Below are positions 22,438 to 33,799 of a stretch of DNA of 64,000 nt, piece after piece. The notes below the pieces were generated by a model. The model ran no database searches. It saw nothing but the letters and a program-made list of their open reading frames with translations, and had not been told where the DNA came from. The DNA comes from Agapetus fuscipes (Eukaryota; Arthropoda; Insecta; Trichoptera; Glossosomatidae): NCBI GenBank assembly GCA_951799405.1, contig OX637343.1, positions 2,232,001 to 2,296,000 of the forward strand, read 5' to 3'. Each line of letters starts with the position of its first letter. Position 1 is the first letter of the stretch. The translations under genes were made by a program, and so were the position numbers.

Positions 22438-22763
22438 AAGTTTTGAAAAATATAATTTTTTCAGAAATTCCATACTGTTATAAATAATTTGTGCGCAGTG
22501 AACGTGTTGAGTAAATGTAAACGCAGAATCATTTTGTGATCATTTCATGTATTTATCTCATTTATCTTATCCTAGGTTTCCACCTTTGGTTCCATCTGAA
22601 TCTGACACAAGCTTGGACTGATTCCAACTCTGTATGAAAATGTGTGCAAGTTTTAACGGAGCAAAGACAGAAACTGGCTGTTGATTTGCTATGGTAACAT
22701 TGTTTATTCGGTTGCCATGCACCAGTGTTTTGATGTATTGAAGGTTGCTATGGTCATAGACAA

Positions 22764-23018
22764 CATGTCGCACGCTTAATAATAAAGAGAAATAACTCGA
22801 AAATTGGGAAAATCGAGATTTTGTAATAAAACGCAAGAACAATGCGAGAAGAATAGGTAGAATGCGACAGCCGTTTAATTTGGACGAATATGACCGAGAT
22901 TAAACATCGGTCGCCTTTTTCATCCCATACAAGTTGTACTGGTTGTCTGAACTTCAAACGTGATTTCCCAACATTCATGTTTTTTGAGTTATTGCTCTTT
23001 ATTATTAAACGTGCGATG
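22764..23018. mobile_element. MITE with 29 bp inverted ends
   Basis: GCACGCTTAATAATAAAGAG on the left pairs with CTCTTTATTATTAAACGTGC on the right, with the match extending into ATAACTC. The leftward open frame across it is probably fortuitous. Confidence 0.65.
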
Positions 23019-23087
23019 TGACCTATGCCAGCCAACACTTCAATTGATTTGGCGGTTTCCCAGCTTCTTTTGGTTCTCATTTCTTAT

Positions 23088-23200
23088 AAAGGGTGTTTGA
23101 AATAAACACCAAAATATCATTTCTGAAACCCTCGGTGGGGATTGATCCCTTGCTCTTGGCATGGAATGCAAGTATTCTACCGACTGAGCTATCGACCGGA
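23088..23200 (-). repeat. SINE-A head fragment
   Basis: Antisense tRNA-like head: GGGGATTGATCCC box B region and ACTGAGCTATCGACCGG at the 5' end. Confidence 0.7.
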
Positions 23201-23825
23201 GATAAGCTAACAAAATAGAATAGCCAAAAAAGTTGTGACTAAGAAGTCTAGTTAAATAGACCTATAAGGTTACCCCCTGAAAAATAAATAGATTTTAAAT
23301 GTCCATTGTAACTCCATTGAATTTGTGTACATCTTTCAATTTTCTGTATTCTACGACAATCCTAAAAAAAATATTATTTGAGTACCTTCAAGTGTTGCCA
23401 CCTCAGAGAAGCTCTTGATCGATTTTAAATTTGGAACAAAGCATCCAGCTGTACCTATCTATTTAGCTGGCTGGGAAATTTAGATCACGCCAGCTTCTAC
23501 CATGTGTGTGTGTGAATAGTCGATGGAGTTAAAATACCACAAGACCGTGAAATTACTTTTGATAATTTTGTATGTTTTTTCTTTGATTTGACTCGACTAA
23601 TCCAATCGATTATTACTTTTCTAGCATTTACCAACATTTTGTATGACAGTGTGTATTTCCCCAAACTGCCAGTGAAGACATTCTTGCTTCACCAGTACAT
23701 CAAGGCATAAAACTTTATGATTTAAATCAAATATAGTGTTTTACCAAAAAAATTGCCATTTACATTCAATTTTTGTTTTTGTTTCAAAGGTTGTGAAGTC
23801 AATAAGGTATATTACCTTGTTGAGC

Positions 23826-24375
23826 TATCTATAATCTAAGTTGCAAGGATATATTCAGCTCTCAGATGTATGCCCACAAACCAACACGTGTAGTTCGCGC
23901 TTGCAAATGCTGATTGTGTACTTACAAATAAAATCCAAACCTCAAATGAACATAAGCCCTGCAACTCTTGCCGACATTCCCTGAAACAGGGGTGACATTG
24001 GCAAAGTGAACCATTTTTTACAGTATGGGTGGTCCATTTTTTACAGTATGGGTTGTCCGGTCGATAGCTCAGGTGGTAGAGTGCTTGCATTCCACGCCGA
24101 AAGCTCGGGTTCGAATCCCACCGAGGGTGTCAGAAATGATTTCCCGTTTCGGTGTTTATTTCAAACCCCAAAATAAAATACCGGCAAGGTTTACTCAGCC
24201 TTCACAAGAAATGAGTACCAGCCCCCTCGGGAGCTGGGAAACCCCCCACTTCACTGAAGTGGTTGGCGTAAGGCCGGCCCCCTTACCTGTAAAAATAAAT
24301 AGGTTCAACTCGCCACATGCGACCCCTTCGGGGATAACGCGGCAAGAAGTTACACTATATGTTTAGCTTAGTTGC
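23826..24375. repeat. SINE-D (-) followed by SINE-A (+)
   Basis: 23826-24034 is an antisense SINE-D of the TATAATC subfamily, with the short TTTTTACAGTATGGG piece repeated at 24035-24052. 24057-24375 is a near full-length sense SINE-A from GGTCGATAGCTCAGGTGG to AGCTTAGTTGCG. At 24390 the SINE-D 5' end (GTCAGCCTCATACC) resumes, so the SINE-A probably inserted into the SINE-D. Confidence 0.75.
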
Positions 24376-24429
24376 GTTTTTTTTTGCGTGGTCAGCCTCA
24401 TACCAACCTATAAGTCAAGGAAAAATGAG

Positions 24430-24655
24430 CAACGTGAATAAAATGCCCGGAAGTGTTTCGGAACTAGAACCGCCACCCCAGTTTCAGGAAAGGGTGGCTG
24501 TAGTTTCAAGGTTTATGTTCATGTGAGGCTTGGTATATTTTGTGTGTACACATGCAGCAAGTGTAAGCGTGAACTTGCATGTGTCTGCATATGGGCATAC
24601 ATTAAATATGAGCCTTAAATGTCGATATATTTTTGCAACTCAGATTATAAACATC
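24430..24655 (+). repeat. Diverged SINE-D, sense strand
   Basis: CACCCCAGTTTCAGG, TATGTTCATGTGAGG, GTAAGCGTGAACTT and GCAACTCAGATTATA preserve the family order with heavy divergence. Confidence 0.55.
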
Positions 24656-25339
24656 CTAGCACAAGCGTATTATTTCTGAGGATTACTTTGAAGGCTGAAG
24701 AATTAAATTATTTTCCGAAATATAAATTGTCACCTTTTTGAAACGGACTTGGTATGGAAACTAAAACGTTCACTAGAGGTGCTGCTTTGGTTTCAATAAA
24801 TTCATAAGTAAAAGGTAAACATAAAGTTTTATACTTGGGTACAGATGTATCTTTCCATTATTTTCCAACATGTAGGTAGAGAGAGTGAATGTGGAATATC
24901 TGTTTTTTTTTTGTTGTAATTTGTGTTTTGAATAAAGAATGGGATGCCTCAGTTTTTACTACATGTATAATTCATAAGCTGTAATAAAACGAAACATTTT
25001 TTTTCCTTCGAAATATTGTATCAAAATATATTATGAAAAGTTATTGAAAACATTGTTTTTATTTCACTGTCCCATGTTCCCAATGCGCTCGGCACAAATT
25101 CCCAAGACAAAAAAATGTGACATCAAACTGCTAGATTGCCAGGGAAAAGGCTAACTATTATTTTTTTATAGGTTGGTAACATATTGGTCACATAGACAGA
25201 TACCGGTGATGTTCGCCTGCTGAGAAAAAAATATGATTTAAAAATTTGTAGACATCAGTAGCTTTCATGTGTCGCACTTTTCTAGGGCGAGCAAGCCATG
25301 ATCGAAAAATGGTCATTTCAATAATTGCAATACAATTTT

Positions 25340-25620
25340 ATAACGGCAAAAAAAGCCTAATACTGCGCTCGGCTGAAACTGAAGCCAAATCAAGGATTGA
25401 AGAACCTATAAGAAGAGTTAACACAATGTTTGGAGAGCGTGCATTTGCAGTTGCTGGTCCTCTGGCCTGGAACCACCTGCCACATCATGCGAGAGAGCTA
25501 GAAGACCATGGAAAGTTCCGGAATGCACTGAAGACAAGCAAATTTCTGGCATCGTTTGCACCAGCGCCCTTGGAGTGACTACATCACGAAACGGCGCTAT
25601 AAAGAAATCATCAACTCATC
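25340..25620 (+). mobile_element. CR1/L2-like LINE 3' end
   Basis: The plus frame encodes RVNTMFGERAFAVAGPLAWN...FRNALKTSKF and stops at 25576-25578, followed by AAACGGCGCTATAAAGAAAT and (ATC)n repeats. It is related to 59215-59520. The A-GP-AWN-LP motif is the standard CR1/L2 ORF2 terminus. Confidence 0.75.
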
Positions 25621-26130
25621 ATCATCATAACGATTTTGGATTATTTTTCTCTTGCAGGAGAAGGGAAGCTGCCCCTTCCTAGTTATGCCAATGGATACAG
25701 GGTAGTTCTACATCTAACAATAAAGCCACGCCCCTTTTGGCAAATTACCAATAAATAGACACCAACTTTTCAACTAGCATCAGAAGGGAGCAGAGCTCTA
25801 AAGAAGTTACACACAGTGGTAACTGAATGTAAGCAATAAGAAAGAAAAAAGAAGTAAGAAGGAAACTATGAACCACTGTCTAAGCCGGGAAGAGCAATAC
25901 CAAACATTTTCTTGTACGGAAATAGTTTCCAATTCTCAAATTTTTGTGCCAAGAATTGTATATGCTGACAAAATTTAGGATGATTGGGGCGATATTTAAA
26001 ATGAAAGCTGTGCCTCGATAAACCAAAAAAGATTGGTAGCCTCTGGGTTACAAGAACACATTTTTCTCACAAACGCCGCGGCAGCATGTGCCTCAAAACT
26101 CCTCCCATCCCTAGCCGTTGTCTTCTAGAA
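25620..26130. other. No identifiable feature
   Basis: A pyrimidine tract ending TTTCTCTTGCAG near 25659 looks like a splice acceptor, but no coding or partner donor could be tied to it. Confidence 0.4.
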
Positions 26131-26140
26131 AACGAGGTAT

Positions 26141-26369
26141 CAGTGGCGAAGGGTGCCATACAACTCGATTCCCATCAGTTTCCCTTTTAAAATGAGGCAA
26201 AAATGATAATAAAGTAGACTGCATGGTTTCAATGGAGAAAAATATGTATTGTTTCTTTGGTTTTAAATGTATTTTTTTTACTTTGTGCCTATATTTTTTA
26301 ACTACTTTGTTGCCTCATTTTAAAAGGGAAGCCGATGGGAATCGAGTTGTATGGCACGCTTCGCCACTG
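26141..26369. mobile_element. hAT-type MITE with perfect 8 bp TSD
   Basis: The 229 bp element begins CAGTGGCGAAG and ends CTTCGCCACTG and has long inverted arms (about 70 bp). It is bounded by CGAGGTAT at 26133-26140 and again at 26370-26377. CAGTGGCG-type ends and an 8 bp TSD are diagnostic of the hAT superfamily. Confidence 0.9.
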
Positions 26370-26769
26370 CGAGGTATACAACTCTGTAGGGTTTTGTATG
26401 AAGATGAAATGAAAAGAATCACAATTGGTGGCAGTGAAGTCAGGTTTTATGTTTTTATTTCAACAGTCACTTAAACAGTTTTACTTTATGATTACATTTT
26501 ATAATGTTTTAAGTATTATTATCAATAGTATGTGTATTGTGTGTCGTGCGCATTGGTGATCCGGAAACTACACAACCCTGTATGTTACCCGCGCGGCCAA
26601 CAACTCTTATTTCCATCTGATCCTTAGACAATAAATATGTCAAGATTATTAACTTTTGTAGTAGGTACAGTAAACTAATGCAACTTTGCCCTTCCCATCG
26701 ATAATGTAAATAGAAAAAAAAATTATGCAAACTAAATCACTTCCTAGGTATGCTGTTGTATCTTCTATA

Positions 26770-27033
26770 CATGAGTCGTATAAATGCAAACGCCGTCAAC
26801 TCTTTACGCGATGATTTTGAGAAAAATAAACTTGTAAAATGACAACACCAGTTGGAGATGACGGCGTTTGCACGAAATCATACTTTTTCAATTAAAATTA
26901 CGAAGGATTAAGTGAGGTTTACATTACATCGCACACAGCAAATGATTGGTTACACTGCGCAGAATCAAATTCAATAATTATCTCAAAAATCATAAATTTT
27001 GGAGATGACGGCGTTTGCAGTTATACGACTCAT
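26770..27033. mobile_element. MITE with ATGAGTCGTATAA ends
   Basis: ATGAGTCGTATAAATGCAAA and ACGCCGTCA on the left are inverted at the right end. A third partial inverted copy of the GACGGCGTTTGCA block is internal (about 26860). Confidence 0.65.
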
Positions 27034-27054
27034 ATTTTCTATTCATTAGTTTCC

Positions 27055-27205
27055 TTGACTTATAGGTGATGAAAACTCTAATCTCAAATGGACTTACACC
27101 CTGCAACTCTTGCCGTCCGTTCCTGAAACAGGGGTGGCATTAGCAAAGTGAACCATTTTCTACAGCATGGGTGGCTAGCTGCATACCAACCTAAAAGTCA
27201 AGTTA
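27055..27205 (-). repeat. SINE-D, 5' half
   Basis: TCAAATGGACTTACACCC, CCTGAAACAGGGGTGGC and AAGTCAAGTTAAC are present; the tail half is missing. Confidence 0.65.
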
Positions 27206-28104
27206 ACTTAATGCAATTTTAGTTAGTATTTAATTCACCGAATTTCGCCAGTTAATATTTAGTAACTATGATAGTAAGTAACTTACAGTAACCATAGTAA
27301 CTAACTATTTCCAAGATGGCGTCTTCACTGACAGCAGCTGTTGGTTTTTGATGTAAGGATACATCAAAACTGCTGCCAACTGATAATTTTTAATGTTGTT
27401 TTCCAGCTTTATGGATAGTATGCAATTGATTTTAATGACCAGTCATTTGTTTTACAGTTTTTCAATGGCATTGTAATCATTTCTAAGATTAGGAGCAGGG
27501 CTTGTCTCTTCGCGTGTATTCGGTTTATTAGTTAACTTAAACTTAAGATTTAACTAACAATATTTTGAATCTGCAGACAATTGAAACTTTTAGTTAAATA
27601 CAATTCTAAATAATGGGCATAAATAAAAATACAAAGTTGTTTTTATCGGCCATTTTTCAATCCCACCTTACCCAGGCTTACCAATGCACCAGCAACACAA
27701 CACACAACACTTGCACTTCTTTTAATTAATAGCAACATTAAGGCATTTATTTTCATTCTACAAAAAGTATATATTTCATTCACTTACAAAGTAATGGGGT
27801 GGTTAACACAGTTAAATAGTACTGAAAATTTCAATATGTTCATTTAAACTATTAATAGCAATGCTATGGAAATTAAATTTGCAATTGATTAGTATGAAAA
27901 ATAATCTAAAATGATACAGAGTAAAAATTATCTGTATTCCTAGGCATCAAATTCCATGCGTGAGACAACAACAGCAAAAATACATATGTACAATAAAACT
28001 CCCCTACCTAAAGATAATTTTTAAAAAACACAAAAACATCTTTTTACTCTGTCTGACCTTAAAACACTAAACAAGATAAGAGTTTTAGGCTTACACGGCC
28101 GGCT

Positions 28105-28315
28105 GATGATGCTGGAGTGATGTTTTCCGGGATCTGTTGCTGTGGTCTGTGGGAGCTGGAGCTTCCGGACGTTTCGCCCATTCATAGATGGTGCTTTTAA
28201 AACGACAAACACACGCTGAAGAAGCCCATCGTAGAAATGGGCGAAACGTCCGGAAGCTCCAGCTCCTACAGACCACGGCAACAGATCCTGGAAATCATCA
28301 CTCCAGCACTAAACA
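28105..28315. mobile_element. Foldback element (GGAGCTTCCGGACGTTTCGCCC arms)
   Basis: Arms contain GGATCTGTTGC, GAGCTGGAGCTTCCGGACG and TTTCGCCCATT, and invert at the right. Related DNA: 53395-53470 (one arm) and 59570-59900. Confidence 0.7.
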
Positions 28316-28361
28316 AGATGACGTAGTTCAAAATTCTAAGAACAATTCATTGACTTGTAGG

Positions 28362-28570
28362 TTGGTCTGTGGTTGACCACCTATACTGTAAAAAATGGTC
28401 ACCCCTGTTTCAGGGAAGGTCGGCAAAGTTGCAGGGTTTATATCCGTTTGTGGTTTGGATTTTAATTTGTAAGTACACATGCAGCATTTGTCAGCGCAAA
28501 CTTTCACGTGTCTGTTTGTGGGCATGCATCTTATATGATTTTATATATCTATGCAACTTAGATTATAGAT
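28362..28570 (+). repeat. SINE-D, sense strand
   Basis: GTTGACCACCTATACTGTAA, CACCCCTGTTTCAGGG, CGTGTCTGTTTGTGGGC and a GCAACTTAGATTATAGATAG tail. Confidence 0.7.
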
Positions 28571-28884
28571 AGAGATAAATTTTAATAATATCGGGGACGG
28601 TTTGTGGGTATATATTGTTTTTGTACCTGAATGTATGGGTGACTTTTTGTGTTCAGGCAGACAATATAACAAAATTATCACAATCCTTGAAATAGGTAGG
28701 GCAAGTTATATATAGCTTGATGCCTAGAAAATAATTAACCATACGAAAACTAAAGGCATATTTCTGAAAATGAAATAAATATATAGAAACATAAGGATTG
28801 TCGATTTCCGTGTTTCCACTTATATATATTTATCTCATTGTTGCCAGATCACCTGATTGTAACCAAAGAGGAGAAAAAACCATC

Positions 28885-29340
28885 GACTAATAACATCTGT
28901 GGACATGAAGTTATTTTAACGAAAATAGACCTATATATCTGTCTCAACTTACTTACGAAAATGGTCATTAGTTAGAAAGAGAACAAATAACTTCACAGTT
29001 GCATTTCCGTTTGTACAAAAAACTCAACAAAACGAAAAAAAAAATCTTGAATGTTGGTACCATTGCAAATAATGGCTACCGATTTGACCGGAAATAGCTA
29101 GAGTTGACAGATAACACGCGTTATAAATATTGTGATCGCCAACATTGATGCCAGTATTTCATATTTTTAAAGTGTATATTCATATTTTAATTTTATCACT
29201 CATTTAATTATAACCATTGTGATATTTAATGCGTCATATTTGTAATTGCTGCCGCCGTACATTGGGGGCACCACTGCAAAGTTTGACTGGAGAAGAACGC
29301 AAGTGGGAACAAGTATGTATCAATTCAGTATTTTAGTTTC
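28885..29340 (+). repeat. Unclassified dispersed repeat, copy 2
   Basis: The block order matches 8105-8540. After it, 29340-30360 is AT-rich with nothing I can identify. Confidence 0.45.
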
Positions 29341-30365
29341 CGCTCCCCTATGTTGTAACTCAATGGAAAAAACAGTAAAATAAAATTTCAAAACAAAAGT
29401 TTATTGATTGGAATGGTAAAATATACAACGTTCACACAACTTAATAAGCAAACAAAAAATAGGTAGGTGGATATTTACAAAATAATAAAAGCTGAAAAAG
29501 AAAAGTAATGAATAATTAAATTTTCTAGGTCTTGCCTTTTATAGAATAAATGAAAAATTAATAAGAATTTACAATATATTAATACTGCTTTTTTTTGTTA
29601 ACTGAATGCTGTAGATATAGCAAAATGACCCAAATTTTCAAAAAACAAGTAACCTTTATTATTTGAATGTAAGGTCATACGGAAAGCATCAAGTTTTCCA
29701 TTAATAGACACCATCACAAATATCAAATTATGCATTTATTTAGTTAGTTATCACCATTGCTAATTTGACATTGTGACATAATAAAAATGGCAGGTAGGTA
29801 GATAATGCAACAATAATATGGCAACACATTTCAGTGATACCATGCATGGAAATAAAATCTCCCCATTTTTATTTCAGGCAACCAAATGAAGTCCACCGAG
29901 GAAAATTATGAATGTGCGGACTTCATTAATAATATTTAAATTTTTTATGGAAAAATCAACTGTAATTTTTCAAAAATACAACAAATCTATAATAACAGAA
30001 TTTACAATTATCTACATTTTTTTGTTCCTTACACTAAGATTCAATACCCATACAATCTTGATTAAAATCTTTACAAATGCAATAAGTATTTTATATTCAC
30101 CATTTCAGTAGCCATCTCCATTCAAGTCATCATGAAATTCATAATAATATTACTACTACAATGTGACAGGGTTTACTTTTCAATAATTCGGCCGACATAT
30201 TTATTGTATTGAGCATTTTTTTCTAGTTTTCACGTCGCATTATTTTTTTGAAAAAGGAACTTTAGTTTACAAGCATCCCTATCTATTTTATCATGTTGGA
30301 CATTTTCTTCCTCTCAAAACCAAAAATACAATAATAATGTAGTATTTATACATACAGGGATCGTA

Positions 30366-30490
30366 ATCTATAATCTATAATCTAAGTTGCAAGGATATAT
30401 TCATTTAAAGCTCTCAGATGTATGCCCACAAACCAACAAGTGTAGTTCGCGCTTACAAATGCTGAGTGTGTACTTACAAATAAAATCCGT
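30366..30490 (-). repeat. SINE-D tail half
   Basis: (ATAATCT)n, AGTTGCAAGGATATATTC and GTAGTTCGCGCTTAC are present; it breaks off at AAATAAAATCC. Confidence 0.65.
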
Positions 30491-30699
30491 AATGAACGTA
30501 GATAACGGTCAAGCGGGGGCGCTTCTGTGATTTCAAGGCTACCAATTGATAAAATAAAAAAGTATAAAGTATATCGTTATTCTGTAATAAAATACTCTTT
30601 GATCTTTAACACTCCTAGTAAACACAGCTTCTTAAAACATTAGACATGTCAGTTGATGTTTGAGCGAGTTGTTAGGTGTTTTTTGTTTATGGTTTGATT

Positions 30700-30925
30700 T
30701 ATAGATAGGTATGAGGCTGACCACCCATACTGTAAAAAAAATAGTCACGCCTGTTCCAGGGAAGGTCAGTTAAAGTTGCAGGGTTTATATCCGTTCGAGG
30801 TTTGGATTTTAATTTTTAAGTACACATGCAGCATTTGTCAGCGCAAACTTACACGTGTCTGTTTGTGGGCATGCATCTAATATGAAATTTATATGTTAAT
30901 ATATCTTTGTAGCTTAGATTACAGA
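30700..30925 (+). repeat. SINE-D, sense strand
   Basis: GGTATGAGGCTGACCACCC begins the copy; it ends with TAGCTTAGATTACAGATAGG. Confidence 0.72.
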
Positions 30926-30929
30926 TAGG

Positions 30930-32780
30930 TCACAGGCTATTAAATTCCTTTATTCCGTCCTCTGCTTGTCATCAATAGTGCCAAGTATTGAAAGCAAACG
31001 GTTCGTCTTATATCCGATTAATAAATTTTAACTGTGTAGGTATTATTACTGTAAATATTCTTTTAATCTAATATTATGGATATTTTACAAGATGGCGCCG
31101 ACAGTTCCGATTACGATCCCTGTACATTAAAATATGGATAAATATTTGGAAAGTTCTACTTTTAAAATGCCTACAGGATTGCATCTACAGTTTAAGAGAG
31201 GGGGTATAATAATTATTATTATTGCAATGCATATTTCAAAGTTTATCATTGTTTTCTACAAGTATGAAAACGCCTATTATCCTTTAGTATAATGGCAGAT
31301 TTTGAATAATATTATACAAAAAATATTTCCATATTTTGTGAAAATGTTGAAAGGCCGAAAGTTAACATATTCACAGATTTTATGACACATGAACCACCTC
31401 AGTCAAAACGTGAATATAAACAGAACTCTGTAATATTTTCAACGAGTCGTTTTGATTAATTATTTTTTAATTTGTCTGAAAAATGGTTGAAATTTATTTT
31501 CTTTTGCCTTTGAAACAAAATCGTTCACGTTTAAACAATCAACTCGGCACAAAATTTGAAATTTGATATTTTTCTCGGCAAACAAAAGTCACAGATCTTT
31601 GTGGCAAATAAATAGTCCTTACCAAGCAATGACAAAATACTTGTTTGTCTTATCAAAACAATTTGGTTGTCTATAGTATTTGTGCCGAATAAATTGTTTT
31701 CGTCGTGTGAACCACAAGACTACATAGACTGTTTTTAAGCACATGACAAATGAACATTTGATAAATTTGAATTTATTTTTGAGACAGGTAAAAAGTCAAG
31801 ATGGCCGTATTCAGAAATAAAGCAGTCTGTGTGCCATAACCTGTTTTTGCTTAACGACTATCATCTAATTATAAATCTATAACCTAATTGTTAACGGTTC
31901 ATAAAGTACCTATATAATAATAAATATATTCAATAGATAAATATACAATTTTGAATATATATATATATATGTAGTGTTATATATTTCTTCGTACATAGGA
32001 CACAACCAAAAAGGCGTTGATTTCATTTATTGTACAAAATATCTATTTATCTATGGTCGGTGAACAGTAGTGCCAATTGTAAACATTGTGAGACTGAAAC
32101 ACGCCCTCCGGCAACCTAACCTCACTTTCGTCCTTCAAAATAATTAATTCATTAACAATTACACAAAATAATAAACACATGTAAAAGCATTTCTTTACAC
32201 AACTGGAAGAAGTAGATGAATATACCTTTAAATAAATGATTATGAATGTTTTTTGTTGTTGCTTTCTAACACCAGAACTTCAACACAAATTTTTGGCTTT
32301 GATTTTAAATTATTCAAACAGATTAGAAAGCAAAGTACTGAAATGAGGTTTAATTTACAATTCATAAACAAAACGTCAAATATAACTAACCTTGAACGTC
32401 TTTTCATCTGTACATAAATATTTCACCGACAAAATTTTTCAATCATAAACCTTGTCTGGAGACGCATTTTCAAGTCTTGATTTTGTAAGATCTTCATACG
32501 AAATATCAAAGACTCTTTAGTTTGCCTAGATAGATTTAGGTTTAATTTTTTCACAGTCGACGGATCATTTATTAATTTATAGCTCTATTTTGCAGGACGG
32601 CCAACCAGTTGATCATAGCTACTCAAGTAAACAATCACAATAAGGCAGAGAAAAATAGTTGCAACCACAGAAAATGGCATTCTCTGTGTTCACATATTTG
32701 AATAATTTCTTAATTGTTGTTCTGTACGTCTCAAATATACTTCACCAAGAATTACACAAACCAAGCACAGCTATCATTCA
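30930..32780. other. AT-rich intergenic stretch, nothing identified
   Basis: No gene-like frame or repeat family could be recognised here apart from short (AT)n at about 31957-31970. Confidence 0.5.
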
Positions 32781-32785
32781 TATCA

Positions 32786-32945
32786 GCGGCATGGAATGCT
32801 CTACCAGAGAACCTGAGAGTCCAGGAAGATGAGACAGCCTTCAGGAAGATGCTCAAAGCATTCTTGTTTTCCCGCTAGAGCCCACATGCGCCTTTGTAGT
32901 GACGTAAATCACAAAAAGGCGCATATAAATCTAGTTTATTAATAT
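32786..32945 (+). mobile_element. CR1/L2-like LINE 3' end
   Basis: The plus frame reads SAAWNALPENLRVQEDETAF and then RKMLKAFLFSR with a stop, followed by an AAAAAGGCGCATATAAAT 3' hairpin-like tail and (ATT)n. Confidence 0.65.
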
Positions 32946-33283
32946 TATTATATATTTTGTTAAATGAATTACAACAAAATTGCAACATGCCTAGTAAAGG
33001 GTCTATGTTTACACTGCAACATGGTGTTTTCAACTAAAACCCTAGCTGTACGCATTGTTTTAGATCCCAGACACATTGTTACGAATAAGTAATTGTGTGA
33101 GTTAATAATAAAGTCTGTAAAGTCTCTCTAGAAATAAGAAGATGTTAGGTACTTATATAATTTGTTTTGTTCAAGAACTTGGTAAAGGCTATGACTGAAT
33201 TTTAGCATCAAGTTTGTTACTAGGGGACAGTAGACCTCAAGACTCAACCGGTTGACCATCCTTCTTGATTAACTTCAGTTATA

Positions 33284-33700
33284 TACAGTAGGGCCACGCT
33301 AGTCCAAGCCCTGCCTAATCCATTGATCGCGGTAATTCGAATGATCTCGCACCCAGGAATTAAGATAATAAGCCATGCTGAGGCTGTGGAGGCATTCAAC
33401 AAATGCATTCAATGGGCTGACGAAAACGGCGTGTCAAGTCAGGACACATTGTTGTTGCGGCGATTGCGTGATTTTTCCAAAAAAAAAATTGCCAATCAAA
33501 GAAAAAGTCAATGCTAGATTTTCTTGCTCCAAAGTAGTATGCGGAAGGAAATAATATGTAGGACATTATAAAGTATTTGTTACTTTTATTTCATTTCAAT
33601 TACGATTGAAGATTGTTCAAACAAACTTTATTTTGAGCCCTCCTGTGTTTTTAGGGGTTTGGATTAACGAGGCTCTACTGTACTCATTTTAAGTTGAAAT
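33284..33700 (+). mobile_element. pogo/Tigger-like remnant
   Basis: TA plus CAGTAGGGCCACGCTAGTCC on the left and TTAACGAGGCTCTACTG plus TA on the right form inverted ends with a TA target site. Inside, 33323-33517 encodes AEAVEAFNKCIQWADEN and LLLRRLRDF, resembling the C-terminal region of Tigger-type transposases. Only about 65 residues remain, so it is nonautonomous or decayed. Confidence 0.7.
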
Positions 33701-33799
33701 TCTCTGACGCTAACATTGTATTAAAGTTTTATATTACATCTGTTATTGGTAGCTTTCAAACATCTAATAAATAAACTAAAGACGGCAACACTCTGGGGT

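Noticed and set aside
22754..23080. 108-codon minus-strand ORF
   Set aside because: It crosses an MITE with inverted ends; coding is implausible.
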